Under the pieces are notes generated by a model. The model saw only the letters and a list, made by a program, of their open reading frames with translations. It did no database searches and was not told the origin of the DNA. From Taishania sp045629585 (GTDB lineage Bacteria > Bacteroidota > Bacteroidia > Flavobacteriales_D > Crocinitomicaceae), in the NCBI GenBank assembly GCA_045629585.1, contig JAZQRM010000041.1, positions 1 to 45,543 on the forward strand: a stretch of 45,543 nt of DNA, written 5' to 3'. How positions within the stretch are numbered: the first letter of the stretch is position 1; the number at the start of each line of letters is the position of its first letter. The position numbers and the translations under genes were made by a program. This document shows, one piece after another, positions 1 to 6,834 of this stretch.

Positions 1-28
1 CTTCCTAAGACCGCTTGGCCTCCGACTT
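1..28. other. Sequencing adapter remnant at contig end
   Basis: The first 28 bases, beginning CTTCCTAAGACCGCTTGG, match the reverse complement of the DNBSEQ/MGI read adapter as I remember it. Read on the minus strand, the NusG reading frame loses all family similarity exactly here: the KOW motif is followed by RRPSGLRK instead of the expected VMVKIFGRKTP-like strand. I infer an untrimmed adapter at a contig end, not biology. The adapter identity is from memory and was not searched. Confidence 0.93.
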
Positions 29-501
29 AATTTACGTTTGTCTTCAATAATTTTCTCAACAGTTCCGTTGAATCCGTTGAAAGCACCATCAATTACCTTA
101 ACAGTTTCACCAACAATATACTGCGTCATATAAGAATTATCTATATTAACAGCCAATTCATCTGCAATACCTAACATACGGTTCACTTCAGATTGTCTCA
201 TTGGTACAGGATCACCACCTTTAGTTGCACTTAAGAAACTAATAACACCTGGAATATTTTTAATCACGTGAGGCACTTCACCTTGTAAAGCTGCTTCGAT
301 CATTACATAACCAGGAAAGTGAACTTTCTCCTTTTGATATTTTTTACCGTTTCTAGTTTGAATCACTTTTTCCATAGGAACAACAATTTGTCCTATATAA
401 TCATTCAAATTTTGGTATTGAATTTCTCTTTCAATATAATCTCTAACTTTAAGCTCTTGACCAGCTACAGTCTTGATCACATACCATTTTTTATCACTCA
501 T
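29..501 (-). CDS. nusG: Transcription termination/antitermination factor NusG (3' end missing)
   Basis: NusG binds RNA polymerase and, through its KOW domain, Rho or ribosomal protein S10, coupling transcription to translation or termination. The translation starts MSDKKWYVIKTVAGQELKVR, a typical NGN domain, and reaches a KOW motif (VKVIDGAFNGFNGTVEKI). The frame then runs into the adapter at positions 1-28, so about the last 20 residues are absent. The ATG at 501 lies 32 bp after the secE stop, the usual secE-nusG arrangement. Ribosomal protein genes rplK/rplA would be expected beyond the window edge. The apparent C-terminal divergence is an assembly edge, not a frameshift. Confidence 0.95.
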
Positions 502-533
502 GATTCTATTATTGAACGGAAAATTAAAATCTA

Positions 534-722
534 TTAAAAAGCACTATAGATACCATCTAATACCTTCGCAAAAGATGTATCTACTACATACAAAAATATA
601 GCTAACAAAGCTGTAGCTATTGCAACAATTATAGTCTCTTGTTGTAGCTTAGAAAATGTTGGCCATGTCACATTATCTTTAAACTCTACATAAGATTCTT
701 TAATGTAATTTACGATTTTCAT
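534..722 (-). CDS. secE: Preprotein translocase subunit SecE
   Basis: SecE is the essential small membrane subunit that clamps SecY in the Sec translocon. The 62-residue product fits the short single-helix type. An amphipathic N-terminal half holds the conserved VTWPTFSKLQQETIIV stretch at about residues 18-33, and one transmembrane helix (IATALLAIFLYVVDTSF) follows. It sits between tRNA-Trp and nusG, the standard Bacteroidota order, and is probably cotranscribed with tuf and the tRNAs. The ATG at 722 lies 16 bp below the tRNA-Trp 3' end. Confidence 0.95.
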   Translation of the reverse strand: MKIVNYIKESYVEFKDNVTWPTFSKLQQETIIVAIATALLAIFLYVVDTSFAKVLDGIYSAF

Positions 723-738
723 ATCGTTGTGAAATTAG

Positions 739-809
739 CACGGGCACAAGGATTCGAACCCTGATCAACGGTTTTGGAGACCGCTATTCTACCATTGAAC
801 TATGCCCGT
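739..809 (-). tRNA. tRNA-Trp (CCA anticodon)
   Basis: The cloverleaf reads on the minus strand from ACGGGCA at 809 to its pairing partner TGCCCGT and a G discriminator at 739. The anticodon stem-loop GCGGT-CTCCAAA-ACCGT presents CCA. The T arm contains GGTTCGAATCC. No CCA tail is encoded. It lies between tuf and secE. Confidence 0.97.
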
Positions 810-810
810 A

Positions 811-846
811 GAATAAAAAGAGTGGTAGTCTTTGGAAGACTACCAC
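811..846 (-). terminator. Hairpin with T-tract after tuf
   Basis: A perfect 11-bp inverted repeat, GTGGTAGTCTT / AAGACTACCAC with a 3-nt loop, lies just below the tuf stop and is followed on the minus strand by CTCTTTTTATTC. It looks like an intrinsic terminator. Because tRNA-Trp, secE and nusG lie downstream with no separate promoter that I could see, it may be partial (an attenuator) or an RNA processing site. Confidence 0.75.
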
Positions 847-874
847 GTCTTCTGATTATATTTTAAAACTATAA

Positions 875-2062
875 TTAGTCTAAGATTTCAGTTACCTGAC
901 CAGCACCAACTGTACGTCCACCTTCACGGATTGCGAAACGTAAACCTTCGTTTAATGCGATTGGTTGTAATAATTCAACTGTAATAGTTAAGTTATCTCC
1001 TGGTAATACCATCTCAACACCTTCTGGTAAAGAAATCTCTCCTGTTACGTCAGTTGTACGTACATAGAACTGTGGACGGTAACGGTTGTGGAATGGAGTG
1101 TGACGACCACCTTCTTCTTTAGTTAAGATATAAACCTCAGCTTTGAATTTTTTGTGTGGAGTTACAGATCCAGCCTTAGCGATAACCATACCACGACGGA
1201 TATCAGCTTTGTCAATACCACGTAATAAGATACCTACGTTATCACCAGCTTCACCACGATCTAAGATCTTACGGAACATCTCAACCCCAGTTACAGTAGA
1301 AGTTAATTTTTCTTCTCCCATACCTACGATATCAACACCATCACCTGTATTAATAACCCCAGCTTCGATACGTCCTGTAGCAACAGTACCACGACCTGTA
1401 ATTGAGAATACATCTTCGATTGGCATTAAGAATGGTTTGTCAGAGTCACGAACTGGCTCTTCAATCCACTCATCAACAGAGTTCATTAAGTTTAATACAG
1501 TTTCAACCCATTGAGGCTCACCGTTTAAAGCTCCTAAAGCAGATCCTTGGATAACTGGAGTGTTATCTCCGTCATACTCGTAAGAAGATAATAAATCTCT
1601 TACTTCCATATCAACTAACTCTAATAACTCAGCATCGTCAACCATATCAACTTTGTTTAAGAAAACAACGATACGAGGAACTTTTACCTGGCGACATAAT
1701 AAGATGTGCTCACGAGTTTGAGGCATTGGACCATCAGTAGCAGCAACTACTAAGATACCACCATCCATTTGAGCAGCTCCTGTAACCATGTTCTTTACGT
1801 AATCCGCGTGACCTGGACAGTCAACGTGCGCATAGTGACGGTTAACAGTTTGGTACTCAACGTGTGATGTGTTAATAGTGATACCACGTTCTTTTTCTTC
1901 CGGTGCATTATCGATAGAAGAGAAATCACGTTGTTCAGCCAAACCTTGACTTGCCAATACGCTAGAAATAGCTGCAGTCAAAGTAGTCTTACCGTGGTCT
2001 ACGTGACCAATTGTTCCAATATTTACGTGTGGTTTGGAACGGTCAAAACTTTCCTTTGCCAT
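875..2062 (-). CDS. tuf: Elongation factor Tu
   Basis: EF-Tu carries aminoacyl-tRNA to the ribosomal A site as a GTPase. The 395-residue protein is full length. It has the P-loop GHVDHGKT at about residues 19-26, the switch regions with RGITI and DCPGH, and the guanine-specificity motif NKVD. The two beta-barrel domains follow, ending in the GGRTVGAGQVTEILD-type C-terminus. It is flanked by tRNA-Thr(GGU) upstream and tRNA-Trp downstream. The start MAKESFDRSKPHVNIGTIGHVDHGKT is canonical. Only one tuf copy is in the window. Confidence 0.99.
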   Translation of the reverse strand: MAKESFDRSKPHVNIGTIGHVDHGKTTLTAAISSVLASQGLAEQRDFSSIDNAPEEKERGITINTSHVEYQTVNRHYAHVDCPGHADYVKNMVTGAAQMDGGILVVAATDGPMPQTREHILLCRQVKVPRIVVFLNKVDMVDDAELLELVDMEVRDLLSSYEYDGDNTPVIQGSALGALNGEPQWVETVLNLMNSVDEWIEEPVRDSDKPFLMPIEDVFSITGRGTVATGRIEAGVINTGDGVDIVGMGEEKLTSTVTGVEMFRKILDRGEAGDNVGILLRGIDKADIRRGMVIAKAGSVTPHKKFKAEVYILTKEEGGRHTPFHNRYRPQFYVRTTDVTGEISLPEGVEMVLPGDNLTITVELLQPIALNEGLRFAIREGGRTVGAGQVTEILD

Positions 2063-2125
2063 TGTTTTACTTGTTACTTAGTTAATAAAAAACAAAATCT
2101 ATAATATACAAAATTCCACTCAAAA

Positions 2126-2137
2126 CACTCATGAGTG
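2126..2137. repeat. 12-bp perfect palindrome in the tuf leader
   Basis: CACTCATGAGTG lies between tRNA-Thr(GGU) and the tuf start. It could form a short hairpin in the tuf leader, or be a by-product of tRNA processing sequence. No protein site is recognised. Confidence 0.4.
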
Positions 2138-2163
2138 AAACTTTACAATTCCTTTTTCTTTTG

Positions 2164-2235
2164 AGCCAATGACGAGATTTGAACTCGTGACCTCTTCCTT
2201 ACCAAGGAAGCACTCTACCCCTGAGCTACACCGGC
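2164..2235 (-). tRNA. tRNA-Thr (GGU anticodon)
   Basis: The minus-strand cloverleaf has acceptor GCCGGTG pairing with CATTGGC (two G-U pairs). The anticodon arm CTTCC-TTGGTAA-GGAAG presents GGT and the T arm holds AGTTCAAATCT. It is the fourth tRNA in the cluster and lies directly before tuf. Confidence 0.96.
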
Positions 2236-2262
2236 AAAAGCCAAAATTATTGAAGTTAATTG

Positions 2263-2335
2263 AGCGGGAGACGAGACTCGAACTCGCGACCCTCAGCTTG
2301 GAAGGCTGACGCTCTACCAACTGAGCTACTCCCGC
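2263..2335 (-). tRNA. tRNA-Gly (UCC anticodon)
   Basis: Acceptor GCGGGAG pairs with CTCCCGC. The anticodon arm TCAGC-CTTCCAA-GCTGA presents TCC, and the T arm holds AGTTCGAGTCT. It is the third tRNA of the Thr-Tyr-Gly-Thr cluster ahead of tuf. Confidence 0.97.
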
Positions 2336-2358
2336 TTATTAAGTTATTATAAAAATTG

Positions 2359-2440
2359 TGGGGAGAGCAGGATTCGAACCTGCGAAGGTGAAACCAGCGG
2401 ATTTACAGTCCGCCCTCGTTGGCCGCTTGAGTATCTCCCC
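2359..2440 (-). tRNA. tRNA-Tyr (GUA anticodon)
   Basis: This is a class II tRNA of 82 nt with a long variable arm. Acceptor GGGGAGA pairs with TCTCCCC. The anticodon arm GCGGA-CTGTAAA-TCCGC presents GTA. The discriminator is A and no CCA is encoded. Confidence 0.97.
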
Positions 2441-2459
2441 AACTTAATATTTTTAAAAG

Positions 2460-2533
2460 AGCCGATAGAGGGACTCGAACCCACGACCTGCTGATTACAA
2501 ATCAGCTGCTCTAGCCAGCTGAGCTACATCGGC
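2460..2533 (-). tRNA. tRNA-Thr (UGU anticodon)
   Basis: Acceptor GCCGATG pairs with TATCGGC (one G-U). The anticodon arm GCTGA-TTTGTAA-TCAGC presents TGT and the T arm holds GGTTCGAGTCC. It is the first gene after the promoter at 2639-2669, so it leads the tRNA-tuf transcript. Confidence 0.97.
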
Positions 2534-2638
2534 TTAATATCTTTTAATTGTTGGTACAATCTTATTTCAATAATTTAAAGAACTTTCGTTGTGTCTTTCC
2601 CGAGAACCTTTCTGTTATTTCGTTCCCGTTTGGGATTG

Positions 2639-2669
2639 CAAAGATATACAACAAATCTGGTTCTGCAAT
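2639..2669 (-). promoter_or_regulatory. Bacteroidota-type promoter of the tRNA-tuf operon
   Basis: On the minus strand ATTG (2669-2666), a 19-bp spacer and TATCTTTG (2646-2639) match the Bacteroidota housekeeping consensus TTG-N17-23-TAnnTTTG. The expected start near 2632 gives a leader of about 100 nt before tRNA-Thr(UGU). The rest of the gap (2534-2720) contains runs of A/T and no other gene. Confidence 0.8.
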
Positions 2670-2720
2670 ACTTTTTTCGTTTTTTTTTCAAAAAAAAATG
2701 ATTTTTTTTTTCGAGACATA

Positions 2721-2756
2721 ATAAAACAACAAAGGTGACCAATATGACCACCTTTG
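2721..2756 (-). terminator. Intrinsic terminator after hpf
   Basis: CAAAGGTG / CACCTTTG form an 8-bp stem with an 11-nt loop, 23 bp below the hpf stop. On the minus strand GTTGTTTTATT follows. It separates rpsU-xerC-hpf from the tRNA-tuf promoter. Confidence 0.75.
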
Positions 2757-2779
2757 CTACTGTATTCATTTATAATTAT

Positions 2780-3076
2780 TTAAGACATAATCTTACCTTT
2801 ATGCCTCCTAACCTGTCTTCTTAATGCTTCTACAGCTAAATCTGTTGCTTCTTCAAAACTTTTGCATTGCTTCTTAGCAAAAAGCTCTTTTCCTGGAACC
2901 AATAATCTAACCTCTGCTACCTTATTTTCTTTCTCTTGGTCTCTATCAACCTTTAAAAAAACTTCACCTGCTATAATATTATCAAAAAATAAATTTAGCT
3001 TATTCACCTTATCATTTACAAAACTCACTAGTTTTTGATCCGCTGTAAAATTTACAGAATTAACTTTCACATCCAT
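2780..3076 (-). CDS. hpf: Ribosome hibernation-promoting factor, HPF/RaiA family (short form)
   Basis: HPF/RaiA proteins bind the 30S decoding centre and inactivate or dimerise ribosomes in slow growth. The 98-residue product covers the beta-alpha-beta-beta-beta-alpha domain only, with a basic C-terminal helix (EEATDLAVEALRRQVRRHKGK) at about residues 74-94. It lacks the C-terminal dimerisation domain of long HPF. It starts 2 bp after the xerC stop, so the two are cotranscribed. Its place between rpsU and tuf ties it to translation control. Confidence 0.9.
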   Translation of the reverse strand: MDVKVNSVNFTADQKLVSFVNDKVNKLNLFFDNIIAGEVFLKVDRDQEKENKVAEVRLLVPGKELFAKKQCKSFEEATDLAVEALRRQVRRHKGKIMS

Positions 3077-3078
3077 AA

Positions 3079-3960
3079 TTACTCTTTGTTTTTACGCCCT
3101 CTTGGATGGGCTTGTGAATAAATTGAATTTAACTTGGCAAAAGAATTATGCGTGTACACTTGTGTAGCTGATAAATTCGCATGACCTAACAACTCTTTTA
3201 TAACTTCCAGGCCGGCCCCGTTGTTTAACATATGAGTTGCAAAAGTATGTCTAAGGACATGCGGACTCTTCTTTTGCACGTTTGCTACATTAGAAAGATA
3301 ATAATTAATTTTTCGATAAACAAATTTTGGATATAATTTTCTGCCAGAATCGGTGAGTATTAAACTTGTATTAGTCGCGAACTCTTCACTTAAAGAATTT
3401 CTATACTCATCAATTGCATTAACTAAAGCTTGAGAAATAGGTATAACTCGCTCTTTAGCTCCTTTCCCAAGCACGCGAATACCATTATTATTGACATCTG
3501 AAGTTTCTATGTTAACAAGCTCAGACAAACGCATTCCTGTTTGATATAAAATTTCGACAATCAAGCCATCTCTATAAGACCAATCTTGCAAGATCTCACC
3601 AACCTCTCCATTCACTTCATCCACAAAAGAAGGTAAGCGTTTTTCAATTTTGGGCCCTCGCACATACTTTGCGGGATTATTTTGCATCACCCCCAACCTA
3701 ACCAAAACCCTGAAGTAAGTTCTCAAAGACGCTAATTTCCTACTAATACTTTTAGGAGTGTAATCTTGTTCTACTAAATAAACAATCCAACCTCTAATAA
3801 TCCTAGGTGTCAATTCTGAGAACTCATCACGTTTAACAATTGGACAATAGTCAAAAAACTGATCTAAATCTTTTAGATAAGCGATTACGGTATTTTCCGA
3901 GAATCGTTTCTCAGACTTAAGATAGTCTAGGAAATTTGTATAAAATAAAAAAGGAGCCAT
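3079..3960 (-). CDS. xerC: Tyrosine recombinase XerC/XerD family
   Basis: The Xer family resolves chromosome dimers at dif during division. The 293 residues match the family length. An N-terminal SAM-like core-binding domain (about 1-95) precedes the catalytic domain. All catalytic residues can be placed: R144 (TGMRLSEL), K166 (GKGAKE), H234 and R237 (HVLRHTF), H260 (LLGHANL) and Y269 (TQVYTH). It lies between rpsU and hpf with 2-38 bp spacing and no attachment sites or phage genes nearby. It is therefore a housekeeping Xer enzyme rather than a mobile-element integrase. Whether it is the XerC or XerD equivalent cannot be told from one copy. Confidence 0.92.
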   Translation of the reverse strand: MAPFLFYTNFLDYLKSEKRFSENTVIAYLKDLDQFFDYCPIVKRDEFSELTPRIIRGWIVYLVEQDYTPKSISRKLASLRTYFRVLVRLGVMQNNPAKYVRGPKIEKRLPSFVDEVNGEVGEILQDWSYRDGLIVEILYQTGMRLSELVNIETSDVNNNGIRVLGKGAKERVIPISQALVNAIDEYRNSLSEEFATNTSLILTDSGRKLYPKFVYRKINYYLSNVANVQKKSPHVLRHTFATHMLNNGAGLEVIKELLGHANLSATQVYTHNSFAKLNSIYSQAHPRGRKNKE

Positions 3961-3998
3961 ATAGACTCCTTTACGTAATACTTTCGAAAAAGTTACTA

Positions 3999-4190
3999 CT
4001 ACATTTCCGCAGATCTCATTTGCTCGCGGTATGCAGCTTTAATTCTGTTTTGACGATTGATAACAGAAGGCTTAATGAACTCTTTACGAGCACGTAATTG
4101 CTTCATAACATTCGTTTTGTCGTACTTTTTCTTGTACTTCTTAAGCGCTCTTTCGATGTTCTCGCCTTCTTTAACTGGAATAATTAACAT
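3999..4190 (-). CDS. rpsU: 30S ribosomal protein S21
   Basis: Small basic ribosomal protein, 63 residues, starting MLIIPVKEGENIERALKKYKKK with the family's helical basic core (VMKQLRARKEFIKPSVINRQN). In Bacteroidota it lies near the anti-Shine-Dalgarno region of the 30S subunit and is linked to weak use of SD sequences (family knowledge). It is first gene of rpsU-xerC-hpf, 37 bp below a strong promoter. Confidence 0.97.
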   Translation of the reverse strand: MLIIPVKEGENIERALKKYKKKYDKTNVMKQLRARKEFIKPSVINRQNRIKAAYREQMRSAEM

Positions 4191-4226
4191 ATCTTACTTA
4201 GTCTTAATTTTCTAAAATTCGGATTG

Positions 4227-4257
4227 CAAAAATAATATTTCTTTTTGAACAATCAAA
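4227..4257 (-). promoter_or_regulatory. Promoter of rpsU-xerC-hpf
   Basis: TTTG (4257-4254), 19-bp spacer, TATTTTTG (4234-4227) on the minus strand is a full match to the Bacteroidota consensus. The -33 element abuts the stop codon of the upstream acyl-CoA dehydrogenase gene. Predicted leader of about 30 nt. Confidence 0.82.
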
Positions 4258-4260
4258 CGT

Positions 4261-5400
4261 TTATTTCAAAATATCGCGAGAAATAACTATTTTTTGGATT
4301 TCGGAGGTTCCTTCCCCAATAGTCATTAATTTAGCATCTCGTAAAAATTTCTCAGCAGGATACTCTTTTGTGTATCCATACCCACCCATAATTTGCACAG
4401 CTTCATTTCCACACATCACCGCCGCTTCAGATGAAAAATATTTAGCAAAAGCACCTTCTCTTGTCATTGCTAGTCCATTATTCTTTCTATACGCAGCCTG
4501 AAAAGTTAATAATTCTGCGGCCTCCACTTGCGTTGCCATATCCGCTAATTTAAATGCAATGGCTTGAAAATTTGAAATTGGCTGCCCAAATTGTTCTCTC
4601 TCTTTAGCATATTTAACAGATGCTTCATAAGCACCTCTTGCGATCCCACAAGATAATGCCGCAATAGAAATACGTCCACCATCTAAGATTTTCATAGCTT
4701 GAACAAATCCCATTCCCACTTCGCCAATAACGTTTTCAGCAGGAACACGAACATTGTCAAAAATCATCTCTGCAGTTTCGGACGCTCTAACACCTAATTT
4801 ATCTTTGATTTGAACTGCTGAAAAACCAGGCATTCCTTTTTCAATGATAAAAGCTGTAATACCTTTTGAATCTAATAACTCACCTGTGCGAACCAAAACA
4901 ACTGCTATATCTCCAGACAAACCATGCGTAATCCAGTTTTTCGCACCATTGATTACCCAATCATTCCCATCTTTTACAGCAGTAGTCTTCATGCGCATAG
5001 CATCTGACCCTGTATTTGGCTCCGTCAAACCCCAAGCTCCTATAAACTCACCTGAAGCTAATTTTGGTAGATATTTACGCTTTTGTTCTTCAGATCCATG
5101 GTAGTATATATGTCCTGTACATAATGAATTATGAGCAGCAACACTTAACCCTAAACCACCACAAACTTTTCCAAGTTCGATCAAAGCAGTCACATATTCA
5201 TCATATGAAAAACCACTTCCACCATATTGTTCAGGAATATAAATTCCAAGTAATCCTAGTTCTCCAAGCTTTTTCATGGTCTCTACGGGGAAATATTCCT
5301 CCGCATCCCATTTATTCAAGTATGGTTTAATTTCTTTTTCAGCAAAATCACGCACCATTTGCGTGATCATCTTTTGATTCTCATTCAATTCAAAATTCAT
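4261..5400 (-). CDS. Acyl-CoA dehydrogenase (FAD)
   Basis: It oxidises acyl-CoA thioesters to enoyl-CoA with FAD, passing electrons to ETF, in beta-oxidation or branched-chain amino acid breakdown. The 379 residues are full length, with an N-terminal helical domain and a middle beta domain (WGLTEPNTGSDAMRMKTTA, about residues 133-151). The C-terminal helical domain ends in the family signature GGYGYTKEYPAEKFLRDAKLMTIGEGTSEIQ. The catalytic base should be the Glu of this GEGTSEIQ region. It resembles short-chain or butyryl-type enzymes but chain length is not readable. It is last in the minus-strand run that starts at 9078. Confidence 0.95.
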   Translation of the reverse strand: MNFELNENQKMITQMVRDFAEKEIKPYLNKWDAEEYFPVETMKKLGELGLLGIYIPEQYGGSGFSYDEYVTALIELGKVCGGLGLSVAAHNSLCTGHIYYHGSEEQKRKYLPKLASGEFIGAWGLTEPNTGSDAMRMKTTAVKDGNDWVINGAKNWITHGLSGDIAVVLVRTGELLDSKGITAFIIEKGMPGFSAVQIKDKLGVRASETAEMIFDNVRVPAENVIGEVGMGFVQAMKILDGGRISIAALSCGIARGAYEASVKYAKEREQFGQPISNFQAIAFKLADMATQVEAAELLTFQAAYRKNNGLAMTREGAFAKYFSSEAAVMCGNEAVQIMGGYGYTKEYPAEKFLRDAKLMTIGEGTSEIQKIVISRDILK

Positions 5401-5434
5401 AACAAAAAATTGGGGTACTATTATTTATTTTATT

Positions 5435-5965
5435 TTAATATCGCACTAAATTAATAATATTCTCTGAATAACATTTTAAACGATCAGAACCATTTAAAAA
5501 ATCTAATCCTACCAAGAAATTAAAGCCAGCAATTTGAGCGCCACATTTTTGCACTAAAATAGCTGCTGCCTCAGCGCTACCACCGGTAGCAAGTAAATCA
5601 TCATGGATCAAAATTCGATCACCTGCATTAACTGCATCCACATGCATTTCTATACTAGCCGTCCCATATTCCAATGCATAATCATGTGAAATTTTATCAT
5701 ATGGCAACTTCCCTTTCTTCCGAATCAAGATAAAAGGAACCCCCAAACGCATCGCTAAAGGATAACCAAAAAGAAAGCCGCGACTTTCAATACCTGCTAC
5801 TCCTTGTAGATTTTGGTCTTTATATAATTGGTATAAGTATTCAACAATTTCTTCCGATAATTGTGGATTTAACATAATTGGTGTTATGTCTTTAAATACA
5901 ATTCCTGGCTTAGGAAAATCGACAACATCTCTAATTACTCCTTTAATTTTATCTTCAATAGACAT
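5435..5965 (-). CDS. apt: Adenine phosphoribosyltransferase
   Basis: Salvages adenine to AMP with PRPP. The 176 residues match the family. The N-terminus reads IRDVVDFPKPGIVFKDITPIM. The PRPP-binding loop is RILIHDDLLATGGSAEAA at about residues 117-134, and GIESRGFLFG lies at about 58-67. Its ATG is 2 bp below the stop of the HhH gene, so it is cotranscribed. Confidence 0.97.
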   Translation of the reverse strand: MSIEDKIKGVIRDVVDFPKPGIVFKDITPIMLNPQLSEEIVEYLYQLYKDQNLQGVAGIESRGFLFGYPLAMRLGVPFILIRKKGKLPYDKISHDYALEYGTASIEMHVDAVNAGDRILIHDDLLATGGSAEAAAILVQKCGAQIAGFNFLVGLDFLNGSDRLKCYSENIINLVRY

Positions 5966-5967
5966 TA

Positions 5968-6834
5968 CTACAATGTTAAGTATGGTTGTATTTTATTTAA
6001 TAATTCTTGATCGATCAATTCAGATTCAAGAAGTTGCCCGAAATTAGAATAATTTTCCCATTTCGCTCTCATCTTTACGATTGAATTTGCAACATTCCGA
6101 GTAATATAAGGGTGTTTAGCTAATTCTTCAGTGGTACATAAATTAATATTGATTTTTTTAATCTTAGTGGCATCAATTACTATTAATTCTTTAAATCGAT
6201 CAAAATTCTCTTGTGTTACACCATAAACTTCTAGCAATTGCTTTTTATTTACAAAACCACCTAAAGCAGTTCTATAATTAATAATTTTTGTGGAAATAAA
6301 ATCTTTAATTCCTTTAATCTCCATTAACTCTTCTTTTGTAGCTGCATTCAATTCCAAAAGTTTAATAGCAACAACGTCTTTTTTACTAAAGGATCCATAC
6401 TCTCTTTCTGGCAAAACAGGATAAATAACTGAATCCTTAATTAACAGGAAACATTCCTCATTAATCATTTTGATCTTACGCAAACTTTCCTCGTTGTAAA
6501 TACCGAACTTATTGTACTTAATAATTGCTTCCGCTTGCTTTTCACTCAATCCAATATGCATCCAATCACTAACCGTATACTTATTAGGGTCGAATTTTGA
6601 AGGAGGTCGCTTAAATTTACTTGATTTTTTTTCCTTTTTATTGTTAAAGTCCAAATCAAAACTAGATTGCTTTCGATAAGTACTATCATACTCCTTCGCT
6701 TGCCGAACAACGGCTATAGGTTCCGAAGGATAGAAATAATAATAAAGTCGCGGAATAAAGGCGGTAAACAATAAAAGACCGATTAAAACAATCGATCCTC
6801 GTATCATTCTATTAGATAATGGTTCGTGATTCAT
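5968..6834 (-). CDS. Membrane-anchored helix-hairpin-helix (ComEA-like) protein
   Basis: The 288-residue protein has one N-terminal transmembrane helix (about residues 9-31, MIRGSIVLIGLLLFTAFIPRL). Three or more helix-hairpin-helix-like repeats follow, visible as LNAATKEELMEIKGIKDFISTKIINYR and NINLCTTEELAKHPYITRNVANSIVKMR. These motifs bind DNA backbones non-specifically, as in ComEA of natural transformation. I chose the ATG at 6834, because the longer frame would need a TTG at 6840. It overlaps the RmlD-like gene by 23 bp. A role in DNA uptake is inference from domain layout; no other competence gene is in the window. Confidence 0.8.
   Translation of the reverse strand: MNHEPLSNRMIRGSIVLIGLLLFTAFIPRLYYYFYPSEPIAVVRQAKEYDSTYRKQSSFDLDFNNKKEKKSSKFKRPPSKFDPNKYTVSDWMHIGLSEKQAEAIIKYNKFGIYNEESLRKIKMINEECFLLIKDSVIYPVLPEREYGSFSKKDVVAIKLLELNAATKEELMEIKGIKDFISTKIINYRTALGGFVNKKQLLEVYGVTQENFDRFKELIVIDATKIKKININLCTTEELAKHPYITRNVANSIVKMRAKWENYSNFGQLLESELIDQELLNKIQPYLTL

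Noticed and set aside
29..60. Possible frameshift or novel C-terminus in nusG
   Set aside because: The sequence after the KOW motif matches a sequencing adapter, so the change is an assembly edge.
1143..1514. 123-codon frame antisense to tuf
   Set aside because: Highly biased tuf codon use removes stops on the opposite strand; a well-known artefact.
2129..2320. 63-codon frame on the minus strand
   Set aside because: It runs straight through tRNA-Thr(GGU) and tRNA-Gly; it is a shadow of tRNA sequence.
2575..2769. 64-codon minus-strand frame in the gap before the tRNAs
   Set aside because: It spans the hpf terminator, A/T homopolymers and the tRNA-tuf promoter, with Lys/Phe runs from those homopolymers.
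3079..3960. Integrase of a mobile element
   Set aside because: All residues fit a housekeeping Xer recombinase; it is locked in an rpsU-hpf operon with no attachment repeats, phage genes or transposase nearby.
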